DNA of 39,573 nt from Soonwooa sp. GTDB lineage: Bacteria > Bacteroidota > Bacteroidia > Flavobacteriales > Weeksellaceae. The notes under the pieces were generated by a model. That model did not search any database. It was not told the DNA's origin and was given only the letters and a program-made list of their open reading frames with translations. Shown piece after piece: positions 7,045 through 16,150 of this stretch; within the stretch, counting starts at the first letter, position 1; each line of letters opens with the position of its first letter. Made by a program: the position numbers and the translations under genes. The DNA lies in assembly GCF_030151385.1 (NCBI RefSeq), contig NZ_JASLDS010000004.1, forward strand, positions 1-39,573, written 5' to 3'.

Positions 7045-9840
7045 ATGGATAAATTTTCGTTTCTAAATGCCGCACATGCTCAGTTGATTGACGACATGTA
7101 TGAGCAATACTTGAAATACCCAGATTCTTTAGAACCTTCTTGGAAGGCTTTTTTTCAAGGTTTTGATTTTGCAAGAGAATATTATGGTGATGATGACATC
7201 GTTACAGATGCCTCTCCAGTAGTGCAATACGCACAGCAAACTGTGAATGCAGGTCAAGCTTCGGAAGATATCAGTAAAGAATTCAAGGTTCTTAACTTGA
7301 TTGAAGCTTACAGAACACGCGGTCACTTATTCACCAAAACCAATCCAGTAAGAGAAAGAAGACACTTTGTGCCGACTTTGGATTTGGAGAATTTTGATTT
7401 GACGCAAGCTGACTTGTCCAAGAAATTCAATTGTGCAACAACAACTGGTATGTCTGGACCTGCAACATTGGCAGACATTATCAAGCATCTTGAGAAAATC
7501 TACTGTGATTCTATTGGGGTAGAATATATGCACATCAGCAATGTTGATGAAAAGCAATTCATCAGAGATTGGGTTAGTGTTAACGAAAACCATCCACAAC
7601 TTTCTGCTGAAGAAAAAACTGAAATCCTTTTCAAACTTAACCAAGCGGTTGCTTTTGAAAACTATTTACATACAAAATTTGTTGGTCAAAAACGTTTCTC
7701 TCTAGAAGGTGGCGAATCTTTGATTCCGGCACTAGACCAATTGATTACAAGATCTTCACAACTTGGTGTAGACGAGGTTGTTCTTGGTATGGCGCACAGA
7801 GGACGTCTTAACGTTTTAACAAATGTTTTCCAAAAATCTTACAAGCAAATTTTCTCAGAATTTGAAGGTAAAGAATTCGAGGAGGATGTATTTTCTGGTG
7901 ATGTTAAATACCATTTAGGTTCTTCTAAAACTATTACTACAGCCAATGGAGAAGAGGTGATTATTAATTTAACACCAAATCCATCGCACTTAGAAACTGT
8001 TGCTGCTTTAGTTGAGGGTATTTGTCGTGCAAAAGTTGACCACAAATACAAAGATTACAAAAAAGTTTTACCAATCGTTATTCACGGTGATGGTGCTATC
8101 GCAGGTCAAGGTATTGTGTACGAAGTTGCACAAATGATGACTTTGGATGGTTACAAAACAGGTGGTACGGTACATATCGTTGTTAACAACCAAGTGTCGT
8201 TTACAACTAACTACCACGATGCAAGATCTTCGGTATATTCTACAGATATTGCAAAAGTTACAGAATCGCCAGTATTACACGTTAATGATGATGATGTAGA
8301 AGCGGTTGTACACGCTATTCGTTTTGCTGCGGACTTCCGTAACAAATTCGGAAAAGATGTTTACATTGACCTTTTAGGATATAGAAAATATGGGCATAAT
8401 GAAGGTGATGAGCCAAGATTTACGCAACCAAATCTTTATAAACTAATTTCTAAACATCCAAACCCAAGAGAAATCTACAAGCAGAAATTAATCCAAGAAG
8501 GTATTGTTTCTGATGAAGTTCTTAAAACTATGGAACAAGATTTCAAAAAGTTGTTGGATGAGAACTTTGATGCTTCTAAAGAAATCGAACGTAATGCGAT
8601 GACGCCTTTCATGGCAGAAGATTGGGTAGATTTCCCAATGGCGCCAAAAGGCTCTGTTCTTAAAGATTATGATACTAAATATGATTTAGCAAAACTTAAA
8701 GAATTAGCAATTAAAATTTCAACGCTTCCTGCTGATAAAAAGTTCTTAAATAAAATCACAAGATTGTTCGAAAACCGTATCAAAATGGTTGAAAACGATT
8801 CTTTGGATTGGGCAATGGGAGAGTTGTTAGCTTATGCAACACTTTTGACAGAACATTATGGAATCAGAATTTCTGGTGAAGATGTGGAAAGAGGAACATT
8901 CTCTCACCGTCATGCAGTAGTTAAAACTGAAGATACAGAAGAAGAATACACGCCATTAAAACATGTTTCTGATTCTCAATTTGATATTTACAATTCATTA
9001 TTGTCAGAATATGCTGTTTTAGGATTCGATTATGGTTATGCGATGGCTTCTCCTAGAACATTGACAATTTGGGAAGCACAGTTTGGTGACTTTATGAATG
9101 GTGCACAAATCATCATTGACCAATATTTGGTAGCTTCTGAAGAGAAGTGGAAAATCCAAGACGGTCTTGTAATGTTGTTACCTCATGGATCCGAAGGACA
9201 AGGTGCAGAGCACTCTTCAGCGAGATTAGAGAGATTCTTAACACTTTGTGCTAATGATAACATTATTGTTGCAGATATTACAACGCCTGCTAACTACTTC
9301 CACTTGTTGAGAAGACAGATGAAATTTAATTTCAGAAAACCATTGGTTGTAATGACGCCAAAATCATTGTTAAGACATCCAAAAGTTGTTTCTCCTCTTG
9401 AAGATTTAGCTAATGGAAGCTTCCAACCAGTTTTGGATGATCCAACAGCAGATCCAGCAAAAGTTGAAAGATTGGTACTTTGTACAGGTAAGTTATACTA
9501 CGAATTATTGGCGAAGAAAGAAGAAATTAATGACGAGACAGTAGCTTTGGTTAGATTGGAGCAATTGTATCCTCTTAACTTTGAGATTATTCAGTCAATA
9601 TTTGATAAATACAGCAACAGAAAAGATTTAATTTGGGCTCAAGAAGAACCAGAAAATATGGGTGCTTGGAGTTTCATTTTAAGAAACTTTAGAGATACAG
9701 GTATCCAAGTTATTTCTCCAGTTTCGAGTGGAGCGCCTGCGCCAGGTAGCCACAAGATGTTCGAAAGAAATCAAACTGCAATTATTAACAAAGTATTCAA
9801 TTGTAACGATGCGCCAACAAGCAGACCTGTTACAGCATAA
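7045..9840 (+). CDS. sucA: 2-oxoglutarate dehydrogenase E1 component
   Basis: The thiamine-diphosphate-dependent E1 subunit decarboxylates 2-oxoglutarate and succinylates the E2 lipoyl group in the TCA cycle. At 931 residues it has the expected length. The N-terminal FLNAAHAQLIDDMYEQYLK segment is the 2-oxoglutarate dehydrogenase E1 N-terminal helix, which recruits partner subunits. GMAHRGRLNVL (His251) and the ThDP-binding motif GDGAIAGQG (from 348) through VVNNQVSF are present, as is the C-terminal transketolase-like segment LLPHGSEGQGAEHSSAR. The ATG at 7045 starts exactly at the conserved N-terminus. sucB follows after 48 nt with no terminator or promoter visible, so the two are probably one operon. 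Confidence 0.97.
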   Translation: MDKFSFLNAAHAQLIDDMYEQYLKYPDSLEPSWKAFFQGFDFAREYYGDDDIVTDASPVVQYAQQTVNAGQASEDISKEFKVLNLIEAYRTRGHLFTKTNPVRERRHFVPTLDLENFDLTQADLSKKFNCATTTGMSGPATLADIIKHLEKIYCDSIGVEYMHISNVDEKQFIRDWVSVNENHPQLSAEEKTEILFKLNQAVAFENYLHTKFVGQKRFSLEGGESLIPALDQLITRSSQLGVDEVVLGMAHRGRLNVLTNVFQKSYKQIFSEFEGKEFEEDVFSGDVKYHLGSSKTITTANGEEVIINLTPNPSHLETVAALVEGICRAKVDHKYKDYKKVLPIVIHGDGAIAGQGIVYEVAQMMTLDGYKTGGTVHIVVNNQVSFTTNYHDARSSVYSTDIAKVTESPVLHVNDDDVEAVVHAIRFAADFRNKFGKDVYIDLLGYRKYGHNEGDEPRFTQPNLYKLISKHPNPREIYKQKLIQEGIVSDEVLKTMEQDFKKLLDENFDASKEIERNAMTPFMAEDWVDFPMAPKGSVLKDYDTKYDLAKLKELAIKISTLPADKKFLNKITRLFENRIKMVENDSLDWAMGELLAYATLLTEHYGIRISGEDVERGTFSHRHAVVKTEDTEEEYTPLKHVSDSQFDIYNSLLSEYAVLGFDYGYAMASPRTLTIWEAQFGDFMNGAQIIIDQYLVASEEKWKIQDGLVMLLPHGSEGQGAEHSSARLERFLTLCANDNIIVADITTPANYFHLLRRQMKFNFRKPLVVMTPKSLLRHPKVVSPLEDLANGSFQPVLDDPTADPAKVERLVLCTGKLYYELLAKKEEINDETVALVRLEQLYPLNFEIIQSIFDKYSNRKDLIWAQEEPENMGAWSFILRNFRDTGIQVISPVSSGAPAPGSHKMFERNQTAIINKVFNCNDAPTSRPVTA

Positions 9841-9888
9841 TTAAAAGCATTAAGAGTTAAACTCTGACAAATACAAAAAAAATTACCT

Positions 9889-11115
9889 ATGTCAATATTA
9901 GAAATGAAAGTCCCATCTCCGGGAGAATCTATCACAGAAGTTGAAATTGCAACTTGGTTAGTTAAAGATGGCGATTATGTTGAGAAAGATCAACCTATCG
10001 CAGAAGTAGATTCTGACAAAGCAACGCTTGAGCTTCCTGCTGAAGAAAGTGGTATCATCACTTTGAAAGCTGAAGAAGGTGATGTGGTACAAGTAGGACA
10101 AGTGGTTTGTCTTATCGATATGAGTGCTGCAAAACCAGAAGGTGCTGCTGCTGAGGCTCCGAAAGCTGAAGCTCCAAAAGTAGAAGAGAAAAAAGAAGAG
10201 CCTAAAAAAGAAGCGCCTGTTGCTGCAACTTATGCTAGCAATACGCCATCTCCTGCTGCTAAGAAAATTCTTGACGAAAAAGGAATGGAACCTGCACAAG
10301 TACAAGGGACTGGTCGCGATGGTAGAATCACTAAAGATGATGCTGTTAAAGCTGTGCCTGCAATGGGTTCTGCATCTTCAACTAACGGAAGTAGAGCACA
10401 AACAACAACTAAATTATCTGTATTAAGAAGAAAAATCGCTGCAAGATTGGTTTCTGTTAAAAACGAAACAGCGATGTTGACAACTTTCAACGAGGTTGAT
10501 ATGTCAGAAATCTTCAGAATCAGAAAACAATACAAAGAAGAATTCGTAGCTAAACATGGTATCGGTCTTGGTTTCATGTCTTTCTTTACAAAGGCTGTAA
10601 CTAGAGCGCTTAAGTTGTATCCAGATGTTAACGCATCTATCGATGGCGATTACAAAATCAATTACGATTTCTGCGACATTTCTATCGCGGTGTCTGGACC
10701 AAAAGGTCTTATGGTACCAGTGTTGAGAAATGCAGAAGATATGACGCTTAGAAGTGTTGAAGCTAACATCAAAGATTTGGCAACTAAAGTTAGAGATGGT
10801 AAAATCACAGTTGACGAAATGACTGGTGGTACATTTACTGTAACTAATGGAGGTACTTTCGGGTCAATGATGTCTACGCCGATTATCAACCCACCGCAAT
10901 CTGCAATTTTGGGTATGCATAACATTATCCAAAGACCAGTTGCTATTGATGGTCAAGTGGTTATCCGTCCGATGATGTATCTTGCAATGTCTTATGATCA
11001 CCGTATTATCGATGGTAAAGAGTCTGTAGGATTCCTAGTTGCGGTTAAAGAAGCTATCGACAATCCGGTAGAATTCTTAATGGGTGGCGACGAAAGAAAA
11101 GCCCTAGAACTTTAA
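9889..11115 (+). CDS. sucB: 2-oxoglutarate dehydrogenase E2, dihydrolipoyl succinyltransferase
   Basis: E2 transfers the succinyl group from lipoyl-lysine to CoA. The 408-residue chain has the three classical parts: a lipoyl domain (1-80) with the modified lysine at K44 in DSDKATLE; an Ala/Pro/Lys/Glu-rich flexible linker; a peripheral subunit-binding domain starting near S121 (SPAAKKILDEKG...GTGRDGRITKDD); a second linker; and the catalytic acyltransferase core ending with SYDHRIIDG (H371, D375). There is one lipoyl domain. Its partner E1 is directly upstream. The E3 (lpd) gene is not in this window. A clear terminator follows 20 nt after the stop. Confidence 0.97.
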   Translation: MSILEMKVPSPGESITEVEIATWLVKDGDYVEKDQPIAEVDSDKATLELPAEESGIITLKAEEGDVVQVGQVVCLIDMSAAKPEGAAAEAPKAEAPKVEEKKEEPKKEAPVAATYASNTPSPAAKKILDEKGMEPAQVQGTGRDGRITKDDAVKAVPAMGSASSTNGSRAQTTTKLSVLRRKIAARLVSVKNETAMLTTFNEVDMSEIFRIRKQYKEEFVAKHGIGLGFMSFFTKAVTRALKLYPDVNASIDGDYKINYDFCDISIAVSGPKGLMVPVLRNAEDMTLRSVEANIKDLATKVRDGKITVDEMTGGTFTVTNGGTFGSMMSTPIINPPQSAILGMHNIIQRPVAIDGQVVIRPMMYLAMSYDHRIIDGKESVGFLVAVKEAIDNPVEFLMGGDERKALEL

Positions 11116-11135
11116 TATCATTTTTTCGATATATT

Positions 11136-11163
11136 AAATCCCGCCACTTCGGCGGGATTTTTG
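11136..11163 (+). terminator. intrinsic terminator after sucB
   Basis: Stem AAATCCCGCC (11136-11145) pairs with GGCGGGATTT (11151-11160) around a 5-nt ACTTC loop, followed by T residues. It ends the sucAB transcript. Confidence 0.92.
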
Positions 11164-11189
11164 TATTATAGCATTTATAAACTTCAGCC

Positions 11190-11576
11190 ATGGTTTCTAA
11201 AACGACTTCTCAGATTCAGGTAACAGTTCATACAGATTACGATTCCAAAAATAGTTTTCCTTTGGATAACAGACACACGTTCCGTTATTACATTATTATC
11301 GAGAACAAAAGCCAAGAAACAGTGCAGCTTCTCAGTCGAAAATGGCAAATCTATGATTTAGGTTATGGACAATCCAAAGTCGAAGGAGAAGGCGTTATTG
11401 GTCTACAACCCGTCATTGGACCTGGACAAATTTTCAAGTATTTTTCAAATGTGGTCTTATTGTCCGGAATGGGAAATATGAAAGGTCAGTATTTATTTAT
11501 AAATGTAAATACTAAAGAAAAATTCGAGGTCGAAATTCCAAAATTTAGTTTGGTATCAGAAGTTTTGAGTAATTAA
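11190..11576 (+). CDS. apaG: ApaG domain protein
   Basis: The 128-residue protein is a stand-alone ApaG domain (fibronectin-III-like beta sandwich) of usual length. Diagnostic segments are RHTFRYYIIIENKS, SRKWQI, VEGEGVIGLQPVIGPGQ, and the C-terminal MKGQYLFI with F-x-V-x-IP-x-F. Genetic work in enterobacteria links apaG to Co2+ resistance and Mg2+ efflux phenotypes, but its biochemical role is not established. It begins about 26 nt after the sucB terminator and stands alone on this strand. Confidence 0.9.
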   Translation: MVSKTTSQIQVTVHTDYDSKNSFPLDNRHTFRYYIIIENKSQETVQLLSRKWQIYDLGYGQSKVEGEGVIGLQPVIGPGQIFKYFSNVVLLSGMGNMKGQYLFINVNTKEKFEVEIPKFSLVSEVLSN

Positions 11577-11669
11577 TTTTTTAGCGACAACAAACTTTGA
11601 TTCGAATAAACTTCTTTATTTCAAGTTAAAAACTGGAAGATTTCGAAGCGAGGATTTTAGTTTAAAAAA

Positions 11670-12224
11670 TTAAAGCTCTTTAATATTCTTTAGAAAATAA
11701 TCGTTGATTTCGTCATTTCTAGTTAGCATCAAACGTTCAAAACCTAGTAAAGAAATTTTAGCACAAACTTCAGCGTCGTCGCCAGCTCTATGATGATTAA
11801 AGCTTATTTGATGGTGATCCGCCAGACTTCGCAAACCATAAGTTTTTAAGTTTTTCCAAGATTTTTTCGCTAAAGAAATACTACACAGATAATTGATTTT
11901 AGGTTTAAAAAAACCATAATAATCAAGACAACTTCTCAACACACCAGCATCAAAAGAAGCATTGTGCGCAATCATCAAATTTCCGTACATCAGTTCTTCA
12001 GCTTCGTGCCAAATGTCTTCAAAAACGGGAGCATCAGCAACGTCGTCCGGCGTGATGCCGTGGACATCGATATTTCTAGGATGGAAATAAGGAAAGCTTG
12101 GCGGTTTAATAAGCCAAGTTTTGGTTGTTACAATTTCTCCGTTTTCAACAACACAAATTCCCATTTCACAAGCGGAATTCCGTTCGTGTGTAGCGGTTTC
12201 AAAATCTATTGCAACAAAATCCAT
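11670..12224 (-). CDS. 3'-5' exonuclease, DnaQ/DEDDh family
   Basis: This is a stand-alone DnaQ-like proofreading-type exonuclease of 184 residues. All three motifs are visible: Exo I D7-F-E9-T, Exo II HNASFD (H87-D92), and Exo III H145RAGDD150, the histidine making it the DEDDh subclass. It lacks the BRCT or helicase extensions found on some relatives, and no replicative polymerase domain is fused. It could serve as a DNA polymerase III epsilon-like proofreader or a repair/RNA exonuclease; sequence alone does not decide. It lies upstream of nothing obvious and is separated from the glycosyltransferase gene behind it by a heptad-repeat spacer. Confidence 0.88.
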   Translation of the reverse strand: MDFVAIDFETATHERNSACEMGICVVENGEIVTTKTWLIKPPSFPYFHPRNIDVHGITPDDVADAPVFEDIWHEAEELMYGNLMIAHNASFDAGVLRSCLDYYGFFKPKINYLCSISLAKKSWKNLKTYGLRSLADHHQISFNHHRAGDDAEVCAKISLLGFERLMLTRNDEINDYFLKNIKEL

Positions 12225-12238
12225 TTTTTATCTTTTTA

Positions 12239-12294
12239 AATTTTACGTTTAAAACTAAGAACTAAAAACCATCAACCAACAACTATCAACTAAA
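12239..12294. repeat. degenerate 7-nt periodic array 2
   Basis: Eight consecutive heptads have purine-pyrimidine-pyrimidine at positions 2-4; the last six (12253-12294) fit AACYAWN, for example AACTAAG, AACTAAA, AACCATC and AACCAAC. The array fills the spacer between the co-directional glycosyltransferase and exonuclease genes. Confidence 0.7.
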
Positions 12295-12299
12295 GAGTC

Positions 12300-13262
12300 T
12301 TACTTCAAAAAGTGTTTAAAAATAAGCCATTTTGTTTGATAATAATCTTTAATCTGATGTTTTTGACGACGTTTTAGTGTTTCTCCAAATTGTCCATAAA
12401 ATCCAAAATGAGAACGTACGATTGCCCAAGTATGCGAAAATCCATCTTTAAACATCATATAGATGCCCGCAATTCCATCCAAACAAAGGCGGAAAAAGAT
12501 TAAATACAACTTATTAGATGGAAGGTTCTTCAACATCATGCTTAGGTTATTTCTGAAATTGAGGTAAGTCTTTTGAGGATTTTGCTTCGTCAAAGTTCCA
12601 CCGCCAACATGGTAGACGGTCGATTGTCCACAATAATAAATTTTGCGACCATCATTTTTTAATCGCCAACAAAGATCTATTTCTTCCTGATGAGCAAAAA
12701 ATCGTTCATCGAAGCCTTTTTCATTCCAAAAATCTTTAGCACGAATAAACAACGCACAACCCGAAGCCCAAAATATTTCCGCCACATCGTTGTATTGTCC
12801 TTTGTCCTCCTCAATCGTTTCGAACTCGCGACCACGACAATAAGGATAACCAAGATTGTCAATTAAACCGCCGCCAGCACCAGCAAACTCAAATTTATTT
12901 CTATTATTAAAATCTAAAATCTTTGGTTGAACAGCAGCAATTGATTCATCTTTTTTAAATAAATCCAAAATCGGTTCTGTCCAATTTTCGGTCACTTCAA
13001 CATCGGAGTTCAGAAGACAGTAGATGTCAGCACAAATGTCTTTTAAACCTACATTATAACCTCCAGCAAATCCAAAATTTTCTTTGTTTAAGACTTGCTT
13101 AACTTGTGGATAGTTTTCGGAAATCCAAGCCACAGAATCATCTGTCGATGCATTGTCGATGACATAGATTTCTGCTTGTTGACTGTATTTAATTAAAGTT
13201 GGTAAGAATTTTTCTAGCCATGATTTCCCGTTCCAGTTAAGGATTGCAATTGCTAATCTCAT
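12300..13262 (-). CDS. family 2 glycosyltransferase (rhamnosyltransferase-like)
   Basis: The 320-residue protein has a GT-A fold of the WbbL/rhamnosyltransferase type. The N-terminal AIAILNWNGKSWL and VIDNASTDDS bind the nucleotide sugar; NSDVE is the DxD-equivalent metal motif; ENFGFAGGYNVG and ERFFAHQEEIDLCWR are typical of this subfamily. The C-terminal region carries hydrophobic stretches that may contact the membrane. It overlaps the upstream acyltransferase by four bases (ATGA at 13259-13262), which implies translational coupling, and the pair probably modifies envelope lipid or polysaccharide. The sugar donor and acceptor cannot be named. Confidence 0.9.
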   Translation of the reverse strand: MRLAIAILNWNGKSWLEKFLPTLIKYSQQAEIYVIDNASTDDSVAWISENYPQVKQVLNKENFGFAGGYNVGLKDICADIYCLLNSDVEVTENWTEPILDLFKKDESIAAVQPKILDFNNRNKFEFAGAGGGLIDNLGYPYCRGREFETIEEDKGQYNDVAEIFWASGCALFIRAKDFWNEKGFDERFFAHQEEIDLCWRLKNDGRKIYYCGQSTVYHVGGGTLTKQNPQKTYLNFRNNLSMMLKNLPSNKLYLIFFRLCLDGIAGIYMMFKDGFSHTWAIVRSHFGFYGQFGETLKRRQKHQIKDYYQTKWLIFKHFLK

Positions 13263-14143
13263 GGGTTTGCTTCGTATTGTTTAATAGAATCCTGATATTT
13301 CCAACGTCTGTGTGACCAAAGCCAATTGTCTGGACGTTTTTGGATGGTGTTTTCTAAGAGTTTGTGGAATTTTCTAACCACTTCATATTGCTCAAACTTC
13401 TCACCATCAGGATATATTCTGTAATAATTAACTTGATAAAAACCACGCTTTACCTTTTTCATATCACAATAGATAAAGGCTAAATTTAGCTTTTGTGATA
13501 ACCTGTCGTAACCGATAAAGGCAGGCGTACGTTGATTCAAAAACTTTAAACCATAAGTCACATGCGAAAAATGGGGCGTTTGGTCAGCAACAAACATATA
13601 GATGGAATTACCATCGTTAGGTGCTTTCAGGATTTGCTTAATCACTTCGTTAGCTTCCAAAGATTTGTTGTTAAATCGGTTTCTAACGAATTTAATTTTT
13701 TCTTCCCAGAATTTGCTGTTCATTTTTCGATAAACAGGATGACAGTTTTCTTGTGGAACCATCGTCGCCAAAGCGTTAAACCATTCCCAGTTAAAGACAT
13801 GTCCAGAAAGCAAAATAATATTTTTGCCCTCTGCTTGGATTTCCGTGAACAAATCTCTGTTAAGATGTTGTACGCGAACTTTAAGCTCGGTTTCAGTGAT
13901 TGTGAAAGCTTTTAGCATTTCTACAATATAATCACAAAAGTTGATGAAGAATTGTTTCTGAATCTTCACCAATTGCTCGTGAGTTTTGTCGGGAAAAGCA
14001 TTTTTAAGGTTGTCATAAACCACTTGTTTTCGATAGCCAACGACATGATAGTTTAGAAAAGACATCACATCAGAAAAGGCGTACAAAACTCTAAGTGGTA
14101 GCTTTGATAACAGTAATAATATGCCGAATAATATTTGGTTCAA
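13259..14143 (-). CDS. LpxL/HtrB-like lysophospholipid acyltransferase
   Basis: The 294-residue protein has an N-terminal hydrophobic helix followed by the HxxxxE acyltransferase motif (H115 to E120 in SGHVFNWE). The DNLKNAFPDKTHEQL segment is typical of lipid A biosynthesis acyltransferases. Family members add secondary acyl chains to lipid A or to other lipids at the cytoplasmic face of the inner membrane. The gene overlaps the following glycosyltransferase by four bases. TAACTTTG at 14173-14166 on this strand is a possible -7 element. Whether the substrate is lipid A or another lipid is not visible. Confidence 0.88.
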   Translation of the reverse strand: MNQILFGILLLLSKLPLRVLYAFSDVMSFLNYHVVGYRKQVVYDNLKNAFPDKTHEQLVKIQKQFFINFCDYIVEMLKAFTITETELKVRVQHLNRDLFTEIQAEGKNIILLSGHVFNWEWFNALATMVPQENCHPVYRKMNSKFWEEKIKFVRNRFNNKSLEANEVIKQILKAPNDGNSIYMFVADQTPHFSHVTYGLKFLNQRTPAFIGYDRLSQKLNLAFIYCDMKKVKRGFYQVNYYRIYPDGEKFEQYEVVRKFHKLLENTIQKRPDNWLWSHRRWKYQDSIKQYEANP

Positions 14144-14197
14144 AATTTGATAAAAAGAATAACGACAAAGTTACGGAAAATCGACAAGATATTTTCT

Positions 14198-14205
14198 TAG
14201 CTTTG
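14198..14205 (+). promoter_or_regulatory. candidate -7 element of the thioredoxin-like gene
   Basis: TAGCTTTG matches TAnnTTTG and lies 28 nt before the start. No TTG at the right distance was found. A minus-strand match, TAACTTTG at 14173-14166, faces the acyltransferase gene, so this 90-nt gap is a divergent promoter region. Confidence 0.4.
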
Positions 14206-14233
14206 TTATGTGTTTAACATAAAAATTTGAAAT

Positions 14234-14779
14234 ATGCGAAAGATGAAATGGACACTTTTGGGCGTTGGACTTTTGTTGGGGATGAGTTCCATGGTTAAGG
14301 CTCAAAGCACCGAGGTTGCAACACCAGAAGAATTGGCTGCAAAGAAAAAAGCTTCTGATGATGAAAAAGCAAAATTGGTGAAACCTTATAATCCTAAAGC
14401 AAACGCTGCAAAAGACATCGAAGCTTTGGTGGCAAAGGCAAAAAAGGAAAACAAAAATATAATGTTGCAAGCTGGAGGTAATTGGTGTATTTGGTGTTTA
14501 CGATTCAATGATTTTGTTGAAAAAACACCCGAGCTAAAATCCTTGGTAGACGACAATTATTTGTATTACCATCTTAATTTTTCGCCAGATAACAAGAACG
14601 AAAAGGTTTTTGCAAAATATGGAAATCCAGGCGACAAATTCGGTTATCCAGTTTTTATAGTTTTGGATAAAACAGGGAAAATGATTCAAGTGCAAGACAG
14701 TTCGGTATTGGAAGCTGATAAAGGTTACGATTTGGAAAAAGTTAAAGAGTTTTTCGAAACTTGGAAACCAAAAAGTTAA
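14234..14779 (+). CDS. secreted thioredoxin-fold protein with a WCIWC site
   Basis: The 181-residue precursor has a signal peptide (hydrophobic 5-20, likely cleavage near KAQ/S at 23-24), a charged Ala/Lys/Glu-rich linker (about 25-70), and a thioredoxin-like domain with the redox motif W84-C85-I86-W87-C88 and the cis-proline loop GYPVFIVLD. It resembles the DsbD gamma/thioredoxin_7 type, so a periplasmic disulfide reductant or chaperone role is likely. The CIWC dipeptide differs from CGPC of thioredoxin and CPHC of DsbA. The ATG at 14234 is used; ATG 14243 is a close alternative. It is monocistronic with its own terminator. Confidence 0.85.
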   Translation: MRKMKWTLLGVGLLLGMSSMVKAQSTEVATPEELAAKKKASDDEKAKLVKPYNPKANAAKDIEALVAKAKKENKNIMLQAGGNWCIWCLRFNDFVEKTPELKSLVDDNYLYYHLNFSPDNKNEKVFAKYGNPGDKFGYPVFIVLDKTGKMIQVQDSSVLEADKGYDLEKVKEFFETWKPKS

Positions 14780-14785
14780 TAAATT

Positions 14786-14810
14786 AAGCCAAGATTTTTC
14801 TTGGCTTTTT
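14786..14810 (+). terminator. intrinsic terminator after the thioredoxin-like gene
   Basis: AAGCCAAG (14786-14793) pairs with CTTGGCTT (14800-14807) around a 6-nt loop and is followed by a T run. Confidence 0.85.
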
Positions 14811-14946
14811 TGTTTAATAAAGAGCCTAATTTGAATTACGGCTTTCTTCGATAAAGCCATGTTTTTAAATTGTCATTATATTAAATGTGGTTTAAAATCA
14901 TGTTTAATTAAAATTTTGATATCGAGATATTTAGTACTTTTAAGTT

Positions 14947-16146
14947 ATGCAAGATTATCAAGCAAAACCAAATTATAAAGACTCAGATCATTTTAAGAAT
15001 TTTTGGAGTCAAGGCAATGGAAAGCTGCTCCAAGAACTGAGTGGCGCAAAGTTGTCTTTCGATAATTGGAATCGGTTTGCTCCTTATTTTTATCAATGTG
15101 ACGAACTTGGCGATCAGGTTGTAAAAGATGTTTATTTCGGTTCTTCCTTTGCTGAAGCAACTTCTAAAATCAAAAACTACATTGAAAAGGGTGTTGATTT
15201 TAATGATTCGGAAATTCCAGAAAGTGTAAAAAAATTATTCAAGCAAACTGAGAAAGTTCCTGATTGGGTGGATTGGAATCTTATCGAAAAGGGTGCTGAA
15301 CTTTGTCAAGTTGCTGGCGTTAACGCTTTGATAATTCTTCGCGATTACGTGTTGATGGGCGGTTATGATTATGCTTTTCTCAACAAGCCACTTATCTTAA
15401 CTGGCGCTCTCAAAAAAGGTGCAGTCAAAAGGTTGGCAGATACGCTTAATTTTTGGGTTAATGTCACTCGAAAAGATGCTTTACAAATTCATCATAAAGG
15501 TTATGGATTTTGCATTACAACGCGATTGATTCACTCGTATTCGCGTTTAATGATTTTAGAAAAAACCGAAAATTGGGATACTGAACATTGGGGTTTGCCA
15601 ATTAATTCGTGGGATATGATGGCGACCTATATTGGATTTTCGTTAGTGTTTTTACATGGACTGCAGAAGTTGGAGGTACAAATTACCGATGAAGACGAAG
15701 CTGGTTTGTTTCATCTTTGGAAATATATTGGTTATCTAATCGGAATCCCAAATGAAATTTTGCCAAACGACAAAAAAGAAGCTACGGAATTTTTCTATAT
15801 GTGGACGGCAACGCAACCGCCTTCGGATGAAGATTCCAAGCATCTTGCAAAGTCTCTTTTGGATGAGAATCTAGAATCTCCAGGACTTAAATATCAATTC
15901 CAAAGAAGAAATCTACGCTATTTACATGTTGGACTCAACTGGTTTTTGTTGGATCACGACACTAACAAACGTCTCGGCATCGAAGAAGTGAATTTTCCGT
16001 ATGCCTTTCCAAAGTTTTTAAAACTTAGGAATCGTTTGTTTTTCCGATTTGCAAGCCGCGAAAAGCAAATTAAAATTGGCGCAAGCTCGCAAGAAAAGGT
16101 ACTCGCAGATTATTTAAAAACTGCACCGAGAAATATTCACCATTAG
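14947..16146 (+). CDS. MpaB-family oxygenase (DUF2236, latex-clearing-protein-like)
   Basis: The 399-residue protein resembles the oxygenase MpaB/DUF2236 family, which includes the rubber oxygenase Lcp and the fungal MpaB, which cleaves a farnesyl side chain. The core motif T192-RLIHSYSR is consistent with the family heme environment: R193, H196 as candidate proximal ligand, and T192. PDWVDWNLIEKG, INSWDMMATYIGFSL and the late HVGLNWFLLD are further conserved-looking blocks. No signal peptide or lipobox is seen, so it is probably cytoplasmic. A role in oxidative cleavage of an isoprenoid or lipid C=C bond is inference from the family. Its stop lies four bases from that of the convergent aldehyde dehydrogenase. 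Confidence 0.82.
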   Translation: MQDYQAKPNYKDSDHFKNFWSQGNGKLLQELSGAKLSFDNWNRFAPYFYQCDELGDQVVKDVYFGSSFAEATSKIKNYIEKGVDFNDSEIPESVKKLFKQTEKVPDWVDWNLIEKGAELCQVAGVNALIILRDYVLMGGYDYAFLNKPLILTGALKKGAVKRLADTLNFWVNVTRKDALQIHHKGYGFCITTRLIHSYSRLMILEKTENWDTEHWGLPINSWDMMATYIGFSLVFLHGLQKLEVQITDEDEAGLFHLWKYIGYLIGIPNEILPNDKKEATEFFYMWTATQPPSDEDSKHLAKSLLDENLESPGLKYQFQRRNLRYLHVGLNWFLLDHDTNKRLGIEEVNFPYAFPKFLKLRNRLFFRFASREKQIKIGASSQEKVLADYLKTAPRNIHH

Positions 16147-16150
16147 AGTT

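Noticed and set aside
9958..10577. Several 60-115-codon frames antisense or out of frame within sucB
   Set aside because: They arise from the Ala/Lys/Glu-rich linker codons of sucB and have no independent support.
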